Origin: an uncultured cyanobacterium
GTDB lineage: Bacteria; Cyanobacteriota; Cyanobacteriia; Cyanobacteriales; Nostocaceae
NCBI GenBank assembly: GCA_903848645.1
Contig: CAINGU010000034.1
Span: forward strand, 1 to 40,061
Direction of reading: 5' to 3'
DNA length: 40,061 nucleotides
Part shown: positions 15,753 through 25,034 of the stretch, in pieces
Numbering within the stretch: the first letter of the stretch is position 1
Layout of the letters: each line of letters starts with the position of its first letter
Translations under genes and position numbers: made by a program
The notes under the pieces: generated by a model
Seen by the model: the letters and a program-made list of their open reading frames with translations, nothing else
Database searches by the model: none
Told to the model about the DNA's origin: nothing

Positions 15753-18542
15753 ATGTCACATTCCCATAGTCCAGTCAACCATCAGATTGCATTCCAAAGC
15801 TTACCAAGAAATATGAGTACCTTGGAAACCTGGACTTTTGGGATCACAAATCATCTCAGTTGGATAACCTTAGTCCCCACTGTTCATGCGGAGTTGGGAA
15901 CAGCAGCTATTTTTGTCTGGGTTCCCGCTGTCATTGTGGGAATACTAATCAACTATCAAGTCAAAAATCTAGGTAGAAATTTATTAGATGTATCTGGAGG
16001 CACTCCTAACTACATAACTCGCTTGTGGACAAGATACCCGATAATCGCCCGCTATGCAGCAATTGGATATCTGATATCATGGCTTTCAGTTATACCCCTC
16101 AATTCTGTTGTGCTAACAGAGATGATTAAAGCCAATTTGGATGTAGTAGGTATTACCTGTCCAGAACTAATGCTCAAACTTGGCTTTACCTTATTACCTT
16201 TTATTGTGGCTTTTAGTGGTAGTCGGGCTTTAAATATAATACATTTATTATTTTCATTTCCAGCTTTAATTTTACTCTTATTATTTTGTTTGCAAGGACT
16301 GGGTTTTTTAGCTTTTTCTCCTAATAGTCCCGGCTTTTTTCCCCAGGATTGGCCATCATTAAGTTTTATAGATTGGGCTAAGTGGTTCTTCTTTATCAGC
16401 TATACGGCTTATAGTTGTGAAACTGTTTCCTCCTTTGTTGCTGATAGTCGTCACCCCCAACAAACCTTAAGGTTTCTTGACATTGCTGCTTGGTTAATGC
16501 TGCCAATTTTTATTGGAGGTTCTTGGGTAATTATTCGGTTATCTACGATTGAAGGTTTAGAAGATAATGCTTATCTAAATTTAGCAGTAGCCTCTGGATC
16601 TTTTTGGGGAGATTTTGCCCCAACAACCATCACATTTTTACTAGCTAGTTGTTGTTTGTTAGGTTCGACAACTGCTGTTTCTAACTGTCCCCGAATTATC
16701 TACCAATTAGCGATAGATAAACACTTAGCACCAATATTTTCTCTAGTTTCTTCTCGTGGAGTATTTGGTTCATCTCTAGTTCTGAGTTTGTGTATCAGCA
16801 TGATCTACTTCATTTGGGGAGATGTATCTCAAATTGTGATTGTCGGCAATGTAGCTTGGTTTGTTGCATTCATGCTCATGCACTTAGGATTGAGTCGAAA
16901 ACGCTATCAACCAAACATATTGTGGCCAAAATTGTCTTTAGGATTGTTTATATTAGAGACTGTAATTCTGTTCGTAACGGCATACACTTGGGGTTGGCAA
17001 AATTTTCTAGCAGGATTTTTAGCACCCTTTGTAGTGTTGATAATTGATGCTTTAGTCCGTTATATTCCCTTGCCTATTTTCCGTTCCCATTGGTGGATAA
17101 AGCTGTATAAATCACAATTAATCACATCAGTTAAAGATCCCCTCGTTATCCAAGTAGGAATGCTGATGTTTCTGTTATGTGGTGCGGTTTTGGTAGGTTG
17201 CTTATTTGTGTGGCAATTGAATTTAGCTTTTATTACTACTACCAAAAATTTAGTTGTGATTTTATTGATAACTGTAGCATTTGTGGGAGTAGCGATCGCC
17301 TGTTGGACAAGTTTACCCCAAGTAATTGCTCTAGCAGAAGCGAGGGAATCCGCTGAACATTTATTTACTGTTGCCCAAGATGGTATTTTAGTAGTAGATG
17401 AACAGGGAATTATTCGCCAAGCAAATCCCGCAACGGAATCTTTTTTTGGTGTTAACCCAGCACAATTATTAAGAAATCACCTGCAACAATGGCTGCCCGA
17501 ATTAACAGAATATCCAGAAGAATGGGATAAACGTGGGGAACACACTTTACATGATGATTATAAAATTAGAACTTTAGAAGTGTCTATTTCAGATCGACTT
17601 CATCAAGATTTTCAAGAATACGTCGTTATTGTCCACGATATCACCCAGCGCAAACAAGCTGAAGAAATATTACGACAGTCTGAAGCCCAATTACGCCAGG
17701 AAGCACAACAACTTGCGGCTCAATTGGTGCAAAGCGAAAAAATGTCAAGTTTGGGACAATTAGTAGCAGGTGTAGCCCATGAAATTAATAATCCCGTTAG
17801 CTTTATTTATGGTAATATCACCCCCGCAAATCAATATATCGAAGACCTAATTAAGCTGATTCAACTATATCAGCAGCACTACCCCAAAGCAGTTCCAGAA
17901 ATTACCAACCAAATAGCAAATATGGACTTAGATTTTGTCATTACAGACTTACCAAAATTACTTATTTCCATGGAATTTGGGGCGGAAAGAATTAAAGATA
18001 TTGTCCTCTCTTTACGGAATTTTTCCCGATTAGATGAAGCAGAAATGAAAGCTGTCAATATTCATGAAGGTATTGATGGTGCATTAATGATTTTAAAAAG
18101 TCGTTTAAAAGCTTCTCCAGAACGTCCAGCAATTGCAGTCATCCAAAAATATAGTCAATTACCCAAAGTTGAATGTTATGCTGGACAACTCAATCAAGTA
18201 TTTATGAATATTTTAGCAAATGCGATTGATGCTTTAGAAGAATCATTAATCAATGGCAAAATCATAGACAATGCTCAAATTGAAATTTATACTGAACTCA
18301 CAAATAAGCAAGAAGTAATGATTCGGATTCAAGACAATGGTATCGGGATTCCTGAACATATTCAAAACCGTTTATTTGAACCATTTTTCACGACTAAACC
18401 TGTAGGTAAGGGAACAGGGTTAGGCTTATCTATTAGTTATCAAATTATTACTGAAAAGCATCATGGTAGTTTGCAATGTATTTCCGCACCAGGATTAGGA
18501 ACAGAATTTATGATTACGATTCCGTTAAATCAAATTAAATAA
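15753..18542 (+). CDS. Amino-acid permease-like/PAS/histidine kinase fusion
   Basis: A 929-residue membrane sensor. Residues about 20-530 are an APC-superfamily-like transporter domain with 12 or more hydrophobic helices (ETWTFGITNHLSWITLVPTV, VSGGTPNYITR, SYTAYSCETVSSFVADSRHP). A PAS domain follows (about 533-640, LFTVAQDGILVVDEQGIIRQ), then a coiled coil with HisKA (SEKMSSLGQLVAGVAHEINNP, His676) and HATPase_c (about 790-925, NAIDALEE, DNGIGIPEH, GKGTGLGLS). It probably couples substrate binding or transport to autophosphorylation, comparable in logic to transporter-type sensors such as CbrA (an SSS-kinase fusion). No response regulator is adjacent. The substrate is unknown. Confidence 0.9.
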   Translation: MSHSHSPVNHQIAFQSLPRNMSTLETWTFGITNHLSWITLVPTVHAELGTAAIFVWVPAVIVGILINYQVKNLGRNLLDVSGGTPNYITRLWTRYPIIARYAAIGYLISWLSVIPLNSVVLTEMIKANLDVVGITCPELMLKLGFTLLPFIVAFSGSRALNIIHLLFSFPALILLLLFCLQGLGFLAFSPNSPGFFPQDWPSLSFIDWAKWFFFISYTAYSCETVSSFVADSRHPQQTLRFLDIAAWLMLPIFIGGSWVIIRLSTIEGLEDNAYLNLAVASGSFWGDFAPTTITFLLASCCLLGSTTAVSNCPRIIYQLAIDKHLAPIFSLVSSRGVFGSSLVLSLCISMIYFIWGDVSQIVIVGNVAWFVAFMLMHLGLSRKRYQPNILWPKLSLGLFILETVILFVTAYTWGWQNFLAGFLAPFVVLIIDALVRYIPLPIFRSHWWIKLYKSQLITSVKDPLVIQVGMLMFLLCGAVLVGCLFVWQLNLAFITTTKNLVVILLITVAFVGVAIACWTSLPQVIALAEARESAEHLFTVAQDGILVVDEQGIIRQANPATESFFGVNPAQLLRNHLQQWLPELTEYPEEWDKRGEHTLHDDYKIRTLEVSISDRLHQDFQEYVVIVHDITQRKQAEEILRQSEAQLRQEAQQLAAQLVQSEKMSSLGQLVAGVAHEINNPVSFIYGNITPANQYIEDLIKLIQLYQQHYPKAVPEITNQIANMDLDFVITDLPKLLISMEFGAERIKDIVLSLRNFSRLDEAEMKAVNIHEGIDGALMILKSRLKASPERPAIAVIQKYSQLPKVECYAGQLNQVFMNILANAIDALEESLINGKIIDNAQIEIYTELTNKQEVMIRIQDNGIGIPEHIQNRLFEPFFTTKPVGKGTGLGLSISYQIITEKHHGSLQCISAPGLGTEFMITIPLNQIK

Positions 18543-18547
18543 TAACT

Positions 18548-18654
18548 TACAGCAGATTTCGCTCTAATGAGGTACAAACTTGAATTATGAAACTCCTGTA
18601 GTGCGGGCATCTTGCCCGCTATATATGTACTTCATAACACCGGAAAGTGCTGTA
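18548..18654. repeat. 107-bp MITE-like element, copy A
   Basis: Inverted ends of about 28 bases (beginning TACAGC at 18548 and ending GCTGTA at 18654) surround the hairpin GCGGGCA-TCT-TGCCCGC (18603-18619). The copy at 22454-22560 has exactly the same length and differs at about 14 positions. It is non-coding, placed downstream of the kinase gene. A mobile but non-autonomous origin is inferred. Confidence 0.8.
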
Positions 18655-18826
18655 TCTTTGTTTAATTCCCTAAAAGATGTATAGTAAAAAATTGATCTGC
18701 GAGTAATCCTAATATTCAGATTTTGAATACCAATTTGCAAAATAATTGAGGAAATCTTTTCTAGCTTTCAAAATTCAAAATGGTATTAGGTGTTCTCGTT
18801 TTGCTTTATTACGCATGAGGAAATAA

Positions 18827-20104
18827 GTGAAAGTTTTAGTTATCGGTAATGGGGGACGAGAACACGCTCTAGCGTGGAAACTGCTGCAATCTAAGAAAAT
18901 CAACAAGCTAGTCTGTGTACCAGGTAATGGGGGTACTGCAAGTATGCCGGGTTGTCAAAACTTGCCCTTAGCAGTCAATGACTTTGCAGGTATCAGCCAA
19001 TATGCAGCAGCTAATAATATTTCTCTTGTAGTTGTCGGTCCAGAAGTGCCTTTAGCTGAGGGAATTACCGATTATCTGCAAAATCAAGGCTTAATGGTAT
19101 TTGGTCCAAACAAAGAAGGGGCGCAAATAGAAGCAAGTAAGGCTTGGGCTAAAGCATTAATGGTAGAAGCAGGAGTTCCCACCGCCAAAGCTGCGGTATT
19201 TACGGAAGCAGCACCAGCAAAAGCCTACATCCAAGCCGAGGGAGTACCCATTGTCATTAAAGCCGATGGTTTAGCTGCTGGTAAAGGTGTTACAGTTGCC
19301 GAAACCATTGCCCAAGCTGAAGAAGCTATTGAGGCAATTTTTCAAGGACAGTTTGGCAGTGCTGGTAGTTCCGTGGTCATTGAAGAATGTTTAGTAGGAC
19401 AAGAGGTATCAGTTTTAGCTTTAACTGATGGTTTAACCATTCGCCCATTATTACCTGCTCAAGATCATAAGCGCGTCGGCGAAGGTGATACCGGAGAAAA
19501 TACCGGAGGTATGGGTGCTTATGCTCCCGCACCTATTGCCACACCAGAGCTAATGGCACGGGTACAGACAGAGGTATTAGAAAGAACTATCACAGCCTTA
19601 CGAGGCAGGGGAATTGACTACCGAGGCATTTTGTATGCGGGGTTAATGATTACACCAGATGGTGATTTTCGGGTTTTAGAATTTAACTGTCGCTTTGGTG
19701 ATCCCGAAACCCAAGTGATTTTACCGATGATGGAAACTCCCTTGGAAGATTTGATCTTGGCTTGTGTAGAACAGCGGTTGGCAGATATGCCGCCGATTGC
19801 TTGGAAACAGGGGGCTGCGGCGACGGTGGTGGCTGCTTCTGGTGGTTATCCGGGAGAGTATGCCAAGGGTAAGGTAATTACTGGCTTTGAGGCAGCGGAA
19901 ACAGCGGGGGCGACGGTGTTTCATGCCGGGACAAGGTTAAATGCAGCCCAAGAAATTGTTACAGATGGCGGTAGGGTGCTAAATGTGACTGGGTTAGGTG
20001 CGGATTTCCAGGAAGCGATTGCTCAAGCTTATGCAGGTATGGAACACATTCAATTTGAGCAGATGTATTATCGCCGAGATATTGGTTATCGGGTTTTAAA
20101 ATAG
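18827..20104 (+). CDS. purD: Phosphoribosylamine-glycine ligase
   Basis: A 425-residue cytoplasmic ATP-grasp ligase that joins phosphoribosylamine and glycine in de novo purine synthesis. The N-domain begins KVLVIGNGGREHALAWKL. ATP-grasp elements are IKADGLAAGKGVTVAE (about 145-160), QDHKRVGEGDTGENTGGMGAY (substrate loop) and LEFNCRFGDPETQVILP (metal ligands). The start is GTG 18827, with AGGA (18817-18820) six bases before. A strong hairpin terminator follows at 20109. It is monocistronic. Confidence 0.96.
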   Translation: MKVLVIGNGGREHALAWKLLQSKKINKLVCVPGNGGTASMPGCQNLPLAVNDFAGISQYAAANNISLVVVGPEVPLAEGITDYLQNQGLMVFGPNKEGAQIEASKAWAKALMVEAGVPTAKAAVFTEAAPAKAYIQAEGVPIVIKADGLAAGKGVTVAETIAQAEEAIEAIFQGQFGSAGSSVVIEECLVGQEVSVLALTDGLTIRPLLPAQDHKRVGEGDTGENTGGMGAYAPAPIATPELMARVQTEVLERTITALRGRGIDYRGILYAGLMITPDGDFRVLEFNCRFGDPETQVILPMMETPLEDLILACVEQRLADMPPIAWKQGAAATVVAASGGYPGEYAKGKVITGFEAAETAGATVFHAGTRLNAAQEIVTDGGRVLNVTGLGADFQEAIAQAYAGMEHIQFEQMYYRRDIGYRVLK

Positions 20105-20108
20105 ACGA

Positions 20109-20136
20109 GTAGAGATGTTCTATGGAACGTCTCTAC
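20109..20136 (+). terminator. Hairpin terminator after purD
   Basis: GTAGAGATGTTC, loop TATG, GAACGTCTCTAC form a 12-bp stem (one G-U-type mismatch) followed by ATTTTT. The same hairpin type is, from memory, widely dispersed in filamentous cyanobacteria, so it may be both a repeat and a rho-independent terminator. Confidence 0.75.
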
Positions 20137-20246
20137 ATTTTTGACTAATCATAATTTCTCCTTCTTGTATCCCAACCCTCACCGCAAATAGATAAAACTT
20201 TGTATCCTGAATTTATATAGTTCTTTATAGTTCTTAATTAAAACCG

Positions 20247-22259
20247 GTGCAAGAAGATTTTCGGTTAATTGTTGATTTAGTTGCGGTGTTTGCTGTCGCT
20301 GCTTGCGGTGGACTACTAGCAGCACTGTTACAGCAACCTGTTTTGCTGGGATATATCATCGGTGGTATGGTTGTGGGTCCCAGTGGATTGGGATTAATTA
20401 AGGAACTTGTCCAGGTAGAAACCTTGGCTCAGTTTGGGGTGGCGTTTTTGTTGTTTGCTTTGGGTGTGGAGTTTTCTTTAACGGAACTCAAGAAGGTTAA
20501 AGCTATTGCCCTGGGAGGAGGTGCATTACAAATTACTCTCACTATTCTCATCACTGTTTTGGTCTGTGGTGTCACAGGTGCTTGGGGAACTTTACCCGCT
20601 AAAGGTGTATTTTTGGGGGCGATTTTGTCTTTGTCTTCCACCGCTGTGGTTCTCAAATGCCTGATGGAACGCAATGAGACGGAAACACCCCAGGGACAGG
20701 TAATGCTGGGGATTTTGGTCGTCCAGGACTTGGCTCTGGGATTAATGTTAGCCGTATTACCTGCCCTCCATCAACCAGGAGAAGCCATTGGCATCGCTGT
20801 GGTTATGGCATTGATTAAAATCGGCTTATTCGCCGCTGGTGCGGTTGTGGCGGGTATTTGGTTAATTCCCCCTTTACTGAGATTATTAGCCAGCACGGAA
20901 AGCAAGGAATTATTTTTATTAGGTATAGTCACTATCTGTTTAGGAATTGCCCTGCTCACAGAATATTTAGGACTATCCATTGAAATGGGGGCATTTGTCG
21001 CCGGTTTAATGATTTCTGAGGTGGAATACGCTGATGAAACTTTAACTATTGTTGAACCTTTACGGGATATATTTGCTAGTTTATTTTTTGCCGCTATTGG
21101 GATGTTAATTGATCCAGTATTTTTGTGGCAAAATTTGGAATTAATTCTGGGATTAGTGGCTTTGGTTTTTGTGGGTAAGTTTTTAATTATTACTCCTTTA
21201 GTCAAGTTATTTCGCTATCCTTTAAAAACGGCTTTAATTGTCGGTTTGGGACTGGCACAAATTGGGGAATTTTCCTTTGTTCTTGCTAGTGAAGGGCAAG
21301 CTTTGGGTTTGGTTTCTCGGCGGATATATTTACTAATTTTAGGAACTACTGCCGTTACTTTGATGCTGACTCCTTTTGTCTTGCGGTTAGTCCCATTTTT
21401 ATTCGATTTTGCTGAATCTATGCCTTGGCTGAAACCCTACTTGGTAGATGATCAAGCCCGCGATTTTTCCGAAGATTTGCCACAGAAAAATCATATAGTA
21501 GTTTGTGGTTATGGACGGCTTGGTAAAAATTTGGTCAAGTTGTTACAGCAATATCAATTACCTGTGGTAGTGATTGACCAATCAGAAAGTCGCATTCAGC
21601 AGTTACGGGAAGCAGGAATCCCCTATGTTTATGGTAATGCTGTGAGTCTTCATGTATTAGAAACTGCGGGGGTAAATCAGGCTCAAGGTATGGCGATCTC
21701 TCTTCCAGATCCTGCCAGTATTCGGCTATGTTTAAAACGGGCTTTGGAAGTATGTCCAGAATTAGATACAGTTGTCCGTGCTACCCAAGATAAAAATATT
21801 GAAGTTCTTTATCAATTAGGTGCAAAGGAAGTAGTCCAACCAGAATTTGAAGCTAGTTTAGAAATGGCAACTCATCTATTAATTGGTGTGGGTTTGTTAG
21901 CAGAAGTTGTCCAACAAAAAATGCAACAAATTCGCCAAGATCATTATTTAGATTTACGCCCTGAACGTTCCGCTGCTGAAGTTTCTCAATATTTACGAAA
22001 AGTTACCCGTGATCTAAATCGTCGTTGGTATGATTTACCAGCAGATTCACCTTTTATTGGCATGACTTTGGAAGAAGTGAATATGCGTTATTTAACTGGG
22101 GTGAGTTTAATGGCTATTCGTCGGACTGATGGGGAAGAAATTGATTATCCTAATAGTCAAACTACATTACTTTTAGGCGATCGCTTGTTAGTGGTAGGAT
22201 CAGCAGAGGAACTCACTGCTTTAGTCGAATTTGCCGAAGGGAAAATCACTATTAAATAG
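20247..22259 (+). CDS. CPA2-family cation/proton antiporter with TrkA domains
   Basis: A 670-residue KefB/KefC-like membrane protein. Residues about 5-395 contain 12-13 transmembrane helices, including GYIIGGMVVGPSGLG and GILVVQDLALGLML (the Asp is typical of CPA2 ion sites). A TrkA-N domain starts near 410 (HIVVCGYGRLGKNL, NAD(H)-binding GxGxxG), and a TrkA-C domain covers about 585-668. It would exchange K+ or Na+ for protons across the cytoplasmic or thylakoid membrane. The start is GTG 20247. No ancillary KefF/KefG is nearby. Exact ion is unknown. Confidence 0.9.
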   Translation: MQEDFRLIVDLVAVFAVAACGGLLAALLQQPVLLGYIIGGMVVGPSGLGLIKELVQVETLAQFGVAFLLFALGVEFSLTELKKVKAIALGGGALQITLTILITVLVCGVTGAWGTLPAKGVFLGAILSLSSTAVVLKCLMERNETETPQGQVMLGILVVQDLALGLMLAVLPALHQPGEAIGIAVVMALIKIGLFAAGAVVAGIWLIPPLLRLLASTESKELFLLGIVTICLGIALLTEYLGLSIEMGAFVAGLMISEVEYADETLTIVEPLRDIFASLFFAAIGMLIDPVFLWQNLELILGLVALVFVGKFLIITPLVKLFRYPLKTALIVGLGLAQIGEFSFVLASEGQALGLVSRRIYLLILGTTAVTLMLTPFVLRLVPFLFDFAESMPWLKPYLVDDQARDFSEDLPQKNHIVVCGYGRLGKNLVKLLQQYQLPVVVIDQSESRIQQLREAGIPYVYGNAVSLHVLETAGVNQAQGMAISLPDPASIRLCLKRALEVCPELDTVVRATQDKNIEVLYQLGAKEVVQPEFEASLEMATHLLIGVGLLAEVVQQKMQQIRQDHYLDLRPERSAAEVSQYLRKVTRDLNRRWYDLPADSPFIGMTLEEVNMRYLTGVSLMAIRRTDGEEIDYPNSQTTLLLGDRLLVVGSAEELTALVEFAEGKITIK

Positions 22260-22300
22260 GTGGAAAGGATTTTCAGGATAGAATAGAATAACTTGCCTTG

Positions 22301-22394
22301 GCGACTAGAAATCGCGGCTAAACAGACAAAAACCATCTTCATAGGTTTCAAGCCCTTACCCTTCGTTAGTCCACCTAGGTGGACTTTGTTTGTG
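22301..22394. repeat. Composite palindromic repeat, copy 1
   Basis: GCGACTAGAAATCGC (22301-22315), CAGACAAAAAC, then the perfect palindrome AGTCCACCTAGGTGGACT (22368-22385) and TTGTTTGTGTAGC. The same motif set recurs at 37615-37729, with arms in the opposite arrangement. A common cyanobacterial intergenic repeat; no function can be inferred. Confidence 0.7.
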
Positions 22395-22453
22395 TAGCGT
22401 GCTGGAAGCATCTTTCTCATCGCTTTTCAAACAAACTTTTAGCACGCAAGAAT

Positions 22454-22560
22454 TACAGCGGTTTCCGCTCTTATGAGGTACAAAGTTGAATCATGAAACT
22501 CTTGTAGTGCGGGCATCTTGCCCGCTAATGGTGTACCTCATAACATCGGGAAGTGCTGTA
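22454..22560. repeat. 107-bp MITE-like element, copy B
   Basis: Same length and architecture as 18548-18654: TACAGC...GCTGTA inverted ends of about 28 bases and the GCGGGCA-TCT-TGCCCGC hairpin (22509-22525). Roughly 93 of 107 positions agree with copy A. Confidence 0.8.
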
Positions 22561-22650
22561 TCATCAAATATTTATGGAAGACATGAAAATATTTGATGTT
22601 TTTTATCCCATAATTAAATAAACCCTGTCCAATTTGAAACATGGAGTAAT

Positions 22651-22696
22651 GTGAGTATCTTGCTCACTACTCATTACCAGGGAGCAAGATGCTCCC
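22651..22696. repeat. Two adjacent hairpins related to the MITE core
   Basis: GTGAGTATCTTGCTCAC (22651-22667) and GGGAGCAAGATGCTCCC (22680-22696) each have a 6-7 bp stem and a three-base TCT/AGA loop, like the GCGGGCAAGATGCCCGC core but with different stem bases. They lie 3-prime of txlA and could act as a bidirectional terminator. Confidence 0.5.
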
Positions 22697-22756
22697 ACTA
22701 CTTTCAATAAATATGGCTCTCAAAATAGACGTGGTATAGTACCAATTCCCAATCAT

Positions 22757-23323
22757 CTAATTTACAACTTGGCTACCGTGACTGCGAGGATCATTTTGAT
22801 TTCCTTCTGTGGCAACTGGTGCGGAAAATTGGGAAGTTTTACCATTACCTTGAATGTGGGGAAGAGTTGAACCGGCAATTAAGGCTTCTAAATTACTAGC
22901 CATAATGGTGCGGGGAATATCACCAATGGTTTCGGCTATGGTTTCTCCCTGTTTACCCAAAAATACAAAGTGGGGAATCCCGTCTACTCGATATTTGAGC
23001 ATTTCTGGCAACCATTTGGTATTATCAACATTCAACATCACAAAATTCAGGTTGTTATCATACTTTTCTCTGAGTTTGGCCATGTCGGGAGTCATTTTTT
23101 GACACACTGTACACCAATCGGCGTAAAACTCGACGAGGGAGGGTTTTCCGTTGCTGACAGCTACTTCTAAGGGAATGGCAGTTTTACCTAATTCCGCCAG
23201 GGAAACTGAGGTAGAATCAGTTTTAAGTCCCAGGAAGAGGGCAACTCCCAAAGCGATCGCTACAATGGCAATTAAGAAGTTTTTGATGCGGTTACTAGAA
23301 TTTACAGGTGGTTCTGTACTCAT
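22757..23323 (-). CDS. txlA: Membrane-anchored thioredoxin-like protein (TxlA/HCF164 type)
   Basis: 188 residues from ATG 23323 (MSTEPPVN); the longest frame begins two codons earlier with a TTG. An uncleaved hydrophobic helix near the N-terminus (about 15-33) anchors it, and a thioredoxin domain follows with YADWCTVCQKMTPD (two active-site cysteines) and GIPHFVFLG with cis-Pro. This is the cyanobacterial relative of plant HCF164, which passes reducing power across the thylakoid membrane for cytochrome b6f or c-type cytochrome assembly, usually with CcdA. Orientation in the membrane is inferred. It is divergent from the NIL-ferredoxin gene with 60 bp between starts. The C-terminal 40 residues are polar and low complexity. 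Confidence 0.85.
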   Translation of the reverse strand: MSTEPPVNSSNRIKNFLIAIVAIALGVALFLGLKTDSTSVSLAELGKTAIPLEVAVSNGKPSLVEFYADWCTVCQKMTPDMAKLREKYDNNLNFVMLNVDNTKWLPEMLKYRVDGIPHFVFLGKQGETIAETIGDIPRTIMASNLEALIAGSTLPHIQGNGKTSQFSAPVATEGNQNDPRSHGSQVVN

Positions 23324-23383
23324 AATCAATTTATTAAGACTTTTTAACTTAGTTCATCATCTAGTTTACTGTTTTCCCACCTC

Positions 23384-23788
23384 ATGAAAAAAAGAGTTAC
23401 CCTGACTTTTCCCAAACGTGCGATTCAAATGCCAGTTACCTACAGACTAGCAAAGGATTTTAATGTCGCTGCGAATATTATCCGCGCTCAAGTTGCCCCG
23501 AATCAAATTGGTAAACTGGTAGTAGAATTATTGGGAGATATTGATCAGTTAGATGCAGCAATTGAATGGATGCGATCGCAACATATTCATGTTTCCCTGG
23601 GTTTAGGTGAAATTATCATTGATGAGGATGTATGCGTTCACTGTGGTTTATGTACGGGGGTTTGTCCGACGGAAGCTTTGGCTATTAATCCAGAAACATA
23701 TAAACTTACTTTTGTGCGATCGCGCTGTATTGTTTGTGAGCAATGTATTCCTACTTGTCCCGTACAAGCTATTTCCACAAATCTTTAA
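23384..23788 (+). CDS. NIL-domain 2x[4Fe-4S] ferredoxin
   Basis: A 134-residue soluble protein. Residues 1-75 form a NIL (ferredoxin-like fold, ACT-like) domain with RVTLTFPKRAIQMPVTYRLA, GKLVVELLGDIDQLDAAIEW. Two CxxCxxCxxxCP clusters follow: C84, C87, C90, C94 and C115, C118, C121, C125, giving two [4Fe-4S] centres. NIL domains occur in methionine ABC importers and in proteins linked to methionine/homocysteine synthesis, and NIL-ferredoxins are found in archaea and bacteria for sulfur-transfer chemistry. The partner here is unknown; the location near sir is 15 kb away and not informative. Start ATG 23384 has no clear ribosome site. Confidence 0.9.
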   Translation: MKKRVTLTFPKRAIQMPVTYRLAKDFNVAANIIRAQVAPNQIGKLVVELLGDIDQLDAAIEWMRSQHIHVSLGLGEIIIDEDVCVHCGLCTGVCPTEALAINPETYKLTFVRSRCIVCEQCIPTCPVQAISTNL

Positions 23789-23842
23789 ACAACATTGCTA
23801 ATTATCTACTTGAGGCTGGTAATTGGTAATAAAATTCCTGGT

Positions 23843-23935
23843 TTCATCCTGTTCATCCTTTCATCCTGATTCTGACAATGTTCATCCTTTCATCCTGGAC
23901 ATTATCTCGACTTCGCTCGATAACCACCTGATTCT
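23843..23935. repeat. Direct repeats TTCATCCTTTCATCCTG
   Basis: The string TTCATCCTTTCATCCTG occurs near 23854 and again near 23882, with CTGATTCTGAC(A/C)ATG also doubled (about 23868 and 23930). This is a common cyanobacterial intergenic word, not coding; it argues that the longest ORF start at 23823 is false. Confidence 0.65.
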
Positions 23936-23939
23936 GACC

Positions 23940-24923
23940 ATGAAAATTCCCTCAGAAACATCAATCAAAACCCTCGGTGAAACTGCACACCAAGCCATTG
24001 AAAAACATTTTGCAAAAACTATAAAATGGGAAAAAGCAGTTAAAAAAGACGAAGATATAGAAGCCGTACACCAAATGCGTGTGGGAATGCGACGGTTACG
24101 AACTGCTGTTAGTAGATTTGAAAGATATTTATTTTTACCAAAATCAGTTAGTGATAAAAATATTGGTAAACTTGCCCGAATTTTAGGTAGTCTCCGAGAT
24201 TTAGATGTACTAAAAGAAATTCTGGAAAAGAATTACAAACCGCATTTACTTGAAAAAGAACAAAAATCTCTAGAAACAGCTTTTACAGAATTACATAAAC
24301 AACGAGATATTGCAGTTTCTCATGTCCAAAAAACATTTAAAGATGAAATTTATAAATCCTTTAAAAATGAATGTGAAAATTGGTTAAAAAATCCCAGTTA
24401 TCAAACTTTCTCATCTGTACCAATTTATCACGTATTACCAGATTTACTCTCACCGGAAGTTAGTGAATTTTGCTTACATCCAGGATGGTTAATTGGGACT
24501 AAAATTGTTAAATCAGAAATAGTAGTCCAAACAGAATGGACACCCAGCCAATTAGAAGAACATCTGAAAACAGAAGGTGAAACTCTGCATAGTTTACGGA
24601 AACAAGCCAAACGTATCCGCTACCAAATGGAATTATTTACTGAATTATATGGTGAGTCTTTTGCTGCACATCTTCATGATATTAAAAGTATCCAAGAAAT
24701 CTTGGGAATGATGCAAGATAATATGGTTTTACATGAGTGGTTAGAGAATATTTTTAAATCACAACTGGATACTCAATTACGTGGTTTAACGACGCTATTA
24801 GCTGCAAATCGTTATCAATTATGGCAGGAATGGCAACCACTACAACAACGTTATTTGCAAGCAGATACTAGATATAATTTGCATTTAGTTGTATTACAAC
24901 CGACGTTGGAAAATGTTAAATAA
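23940..24923 (+). CDS. CHAD-domain protein
   Basis: 327 residues from ATG 23940 (MKIPSETSIKTLGETAH). The CHAD signature is VHQMRVGMRRLRTAVSRFERYL (about 45-65), then KLARILGSLRDLDVLKEIL, and a second half with LRKQAKRIRYQMELFTELYG, i.e. conserved His and basic residues of the two four-helix halves that bind polyphosphate. A role in polyphosphate binding or targeting to phosphate granules is inferred from the family. The longer ORF start at 23823 reads through a dispersed repeat, so it is rejected. No CYTH domain is fused. Confidence 0.88.
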   Translation: MKIPSETSIKTLGETAHQAIEKHFAKTIKWEKAVKKDEDIEAVHQMRVGMRRLRTAVSRFERYLFLPKSVSDKNIGKLARILGSLRDLDVLKEILEKNYKPHLLEKEQKSLETAFTELHKQRDIAVSHVQKTFKDEIYKSFKNECENWLKNPSYQTFSSVPIYHVLPDLLSPEVSEFCLHPGWLIGTKIVKSEIVVQTEWTPSQLEEHLKTEGETLHSLRKQAKRIRYQMELFTELYGESFAAHLHDIKSIQEILGMMQDNMVLHEWLENIFKSQLDTQLRGLTTLLAANRYQLWQEWQPLQQRYLQADTRYNLHLVVLQPTLENVK

Positions 24924-25034
24924 GCTCTTGCAGATTCCTAATAGTATTAATATTTAGGGAGAGAATTGGGGGTGAGCGCAATTGAGATAGTGCGTTATCC
25001 TTGGGCAAAAGTTTTGGGATAATTATAATCTAAT

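Larger units (their letters stand above)
22260..22756. other. Repeat-rich intergenic region, about 500 bp
   Basis: A 3-prime to 3-prime spacer between the convergent antiporter and txlA genes. It contains no believable gene. It holds the GCGACTAGAA-type repeat (22301-22400), MITE copy B (22454-22560) and two hairpins of the same style, GTGAGTA-TCT-TGCTCAC (22651-22667) and GGGAGCA-AGA-TGCTCCC (22680-22696), listed separately. Confidence 0.75.

Noticed and set aside
20771-21205. Minus-strand 144-residue ORF inside the antiporter gene
   Set aside because: It is the complement of a clear CPA2 antiporter and its Asn/Ser/Ile/Pro-rich composition is typical of antisense shadows.
23823-23939. Longer start of the CHAD protein
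   Set aside because: The extra 39 residues are translated from dispersed TTCATCC repeats, and the CHAD homology begins after ATG 23940.
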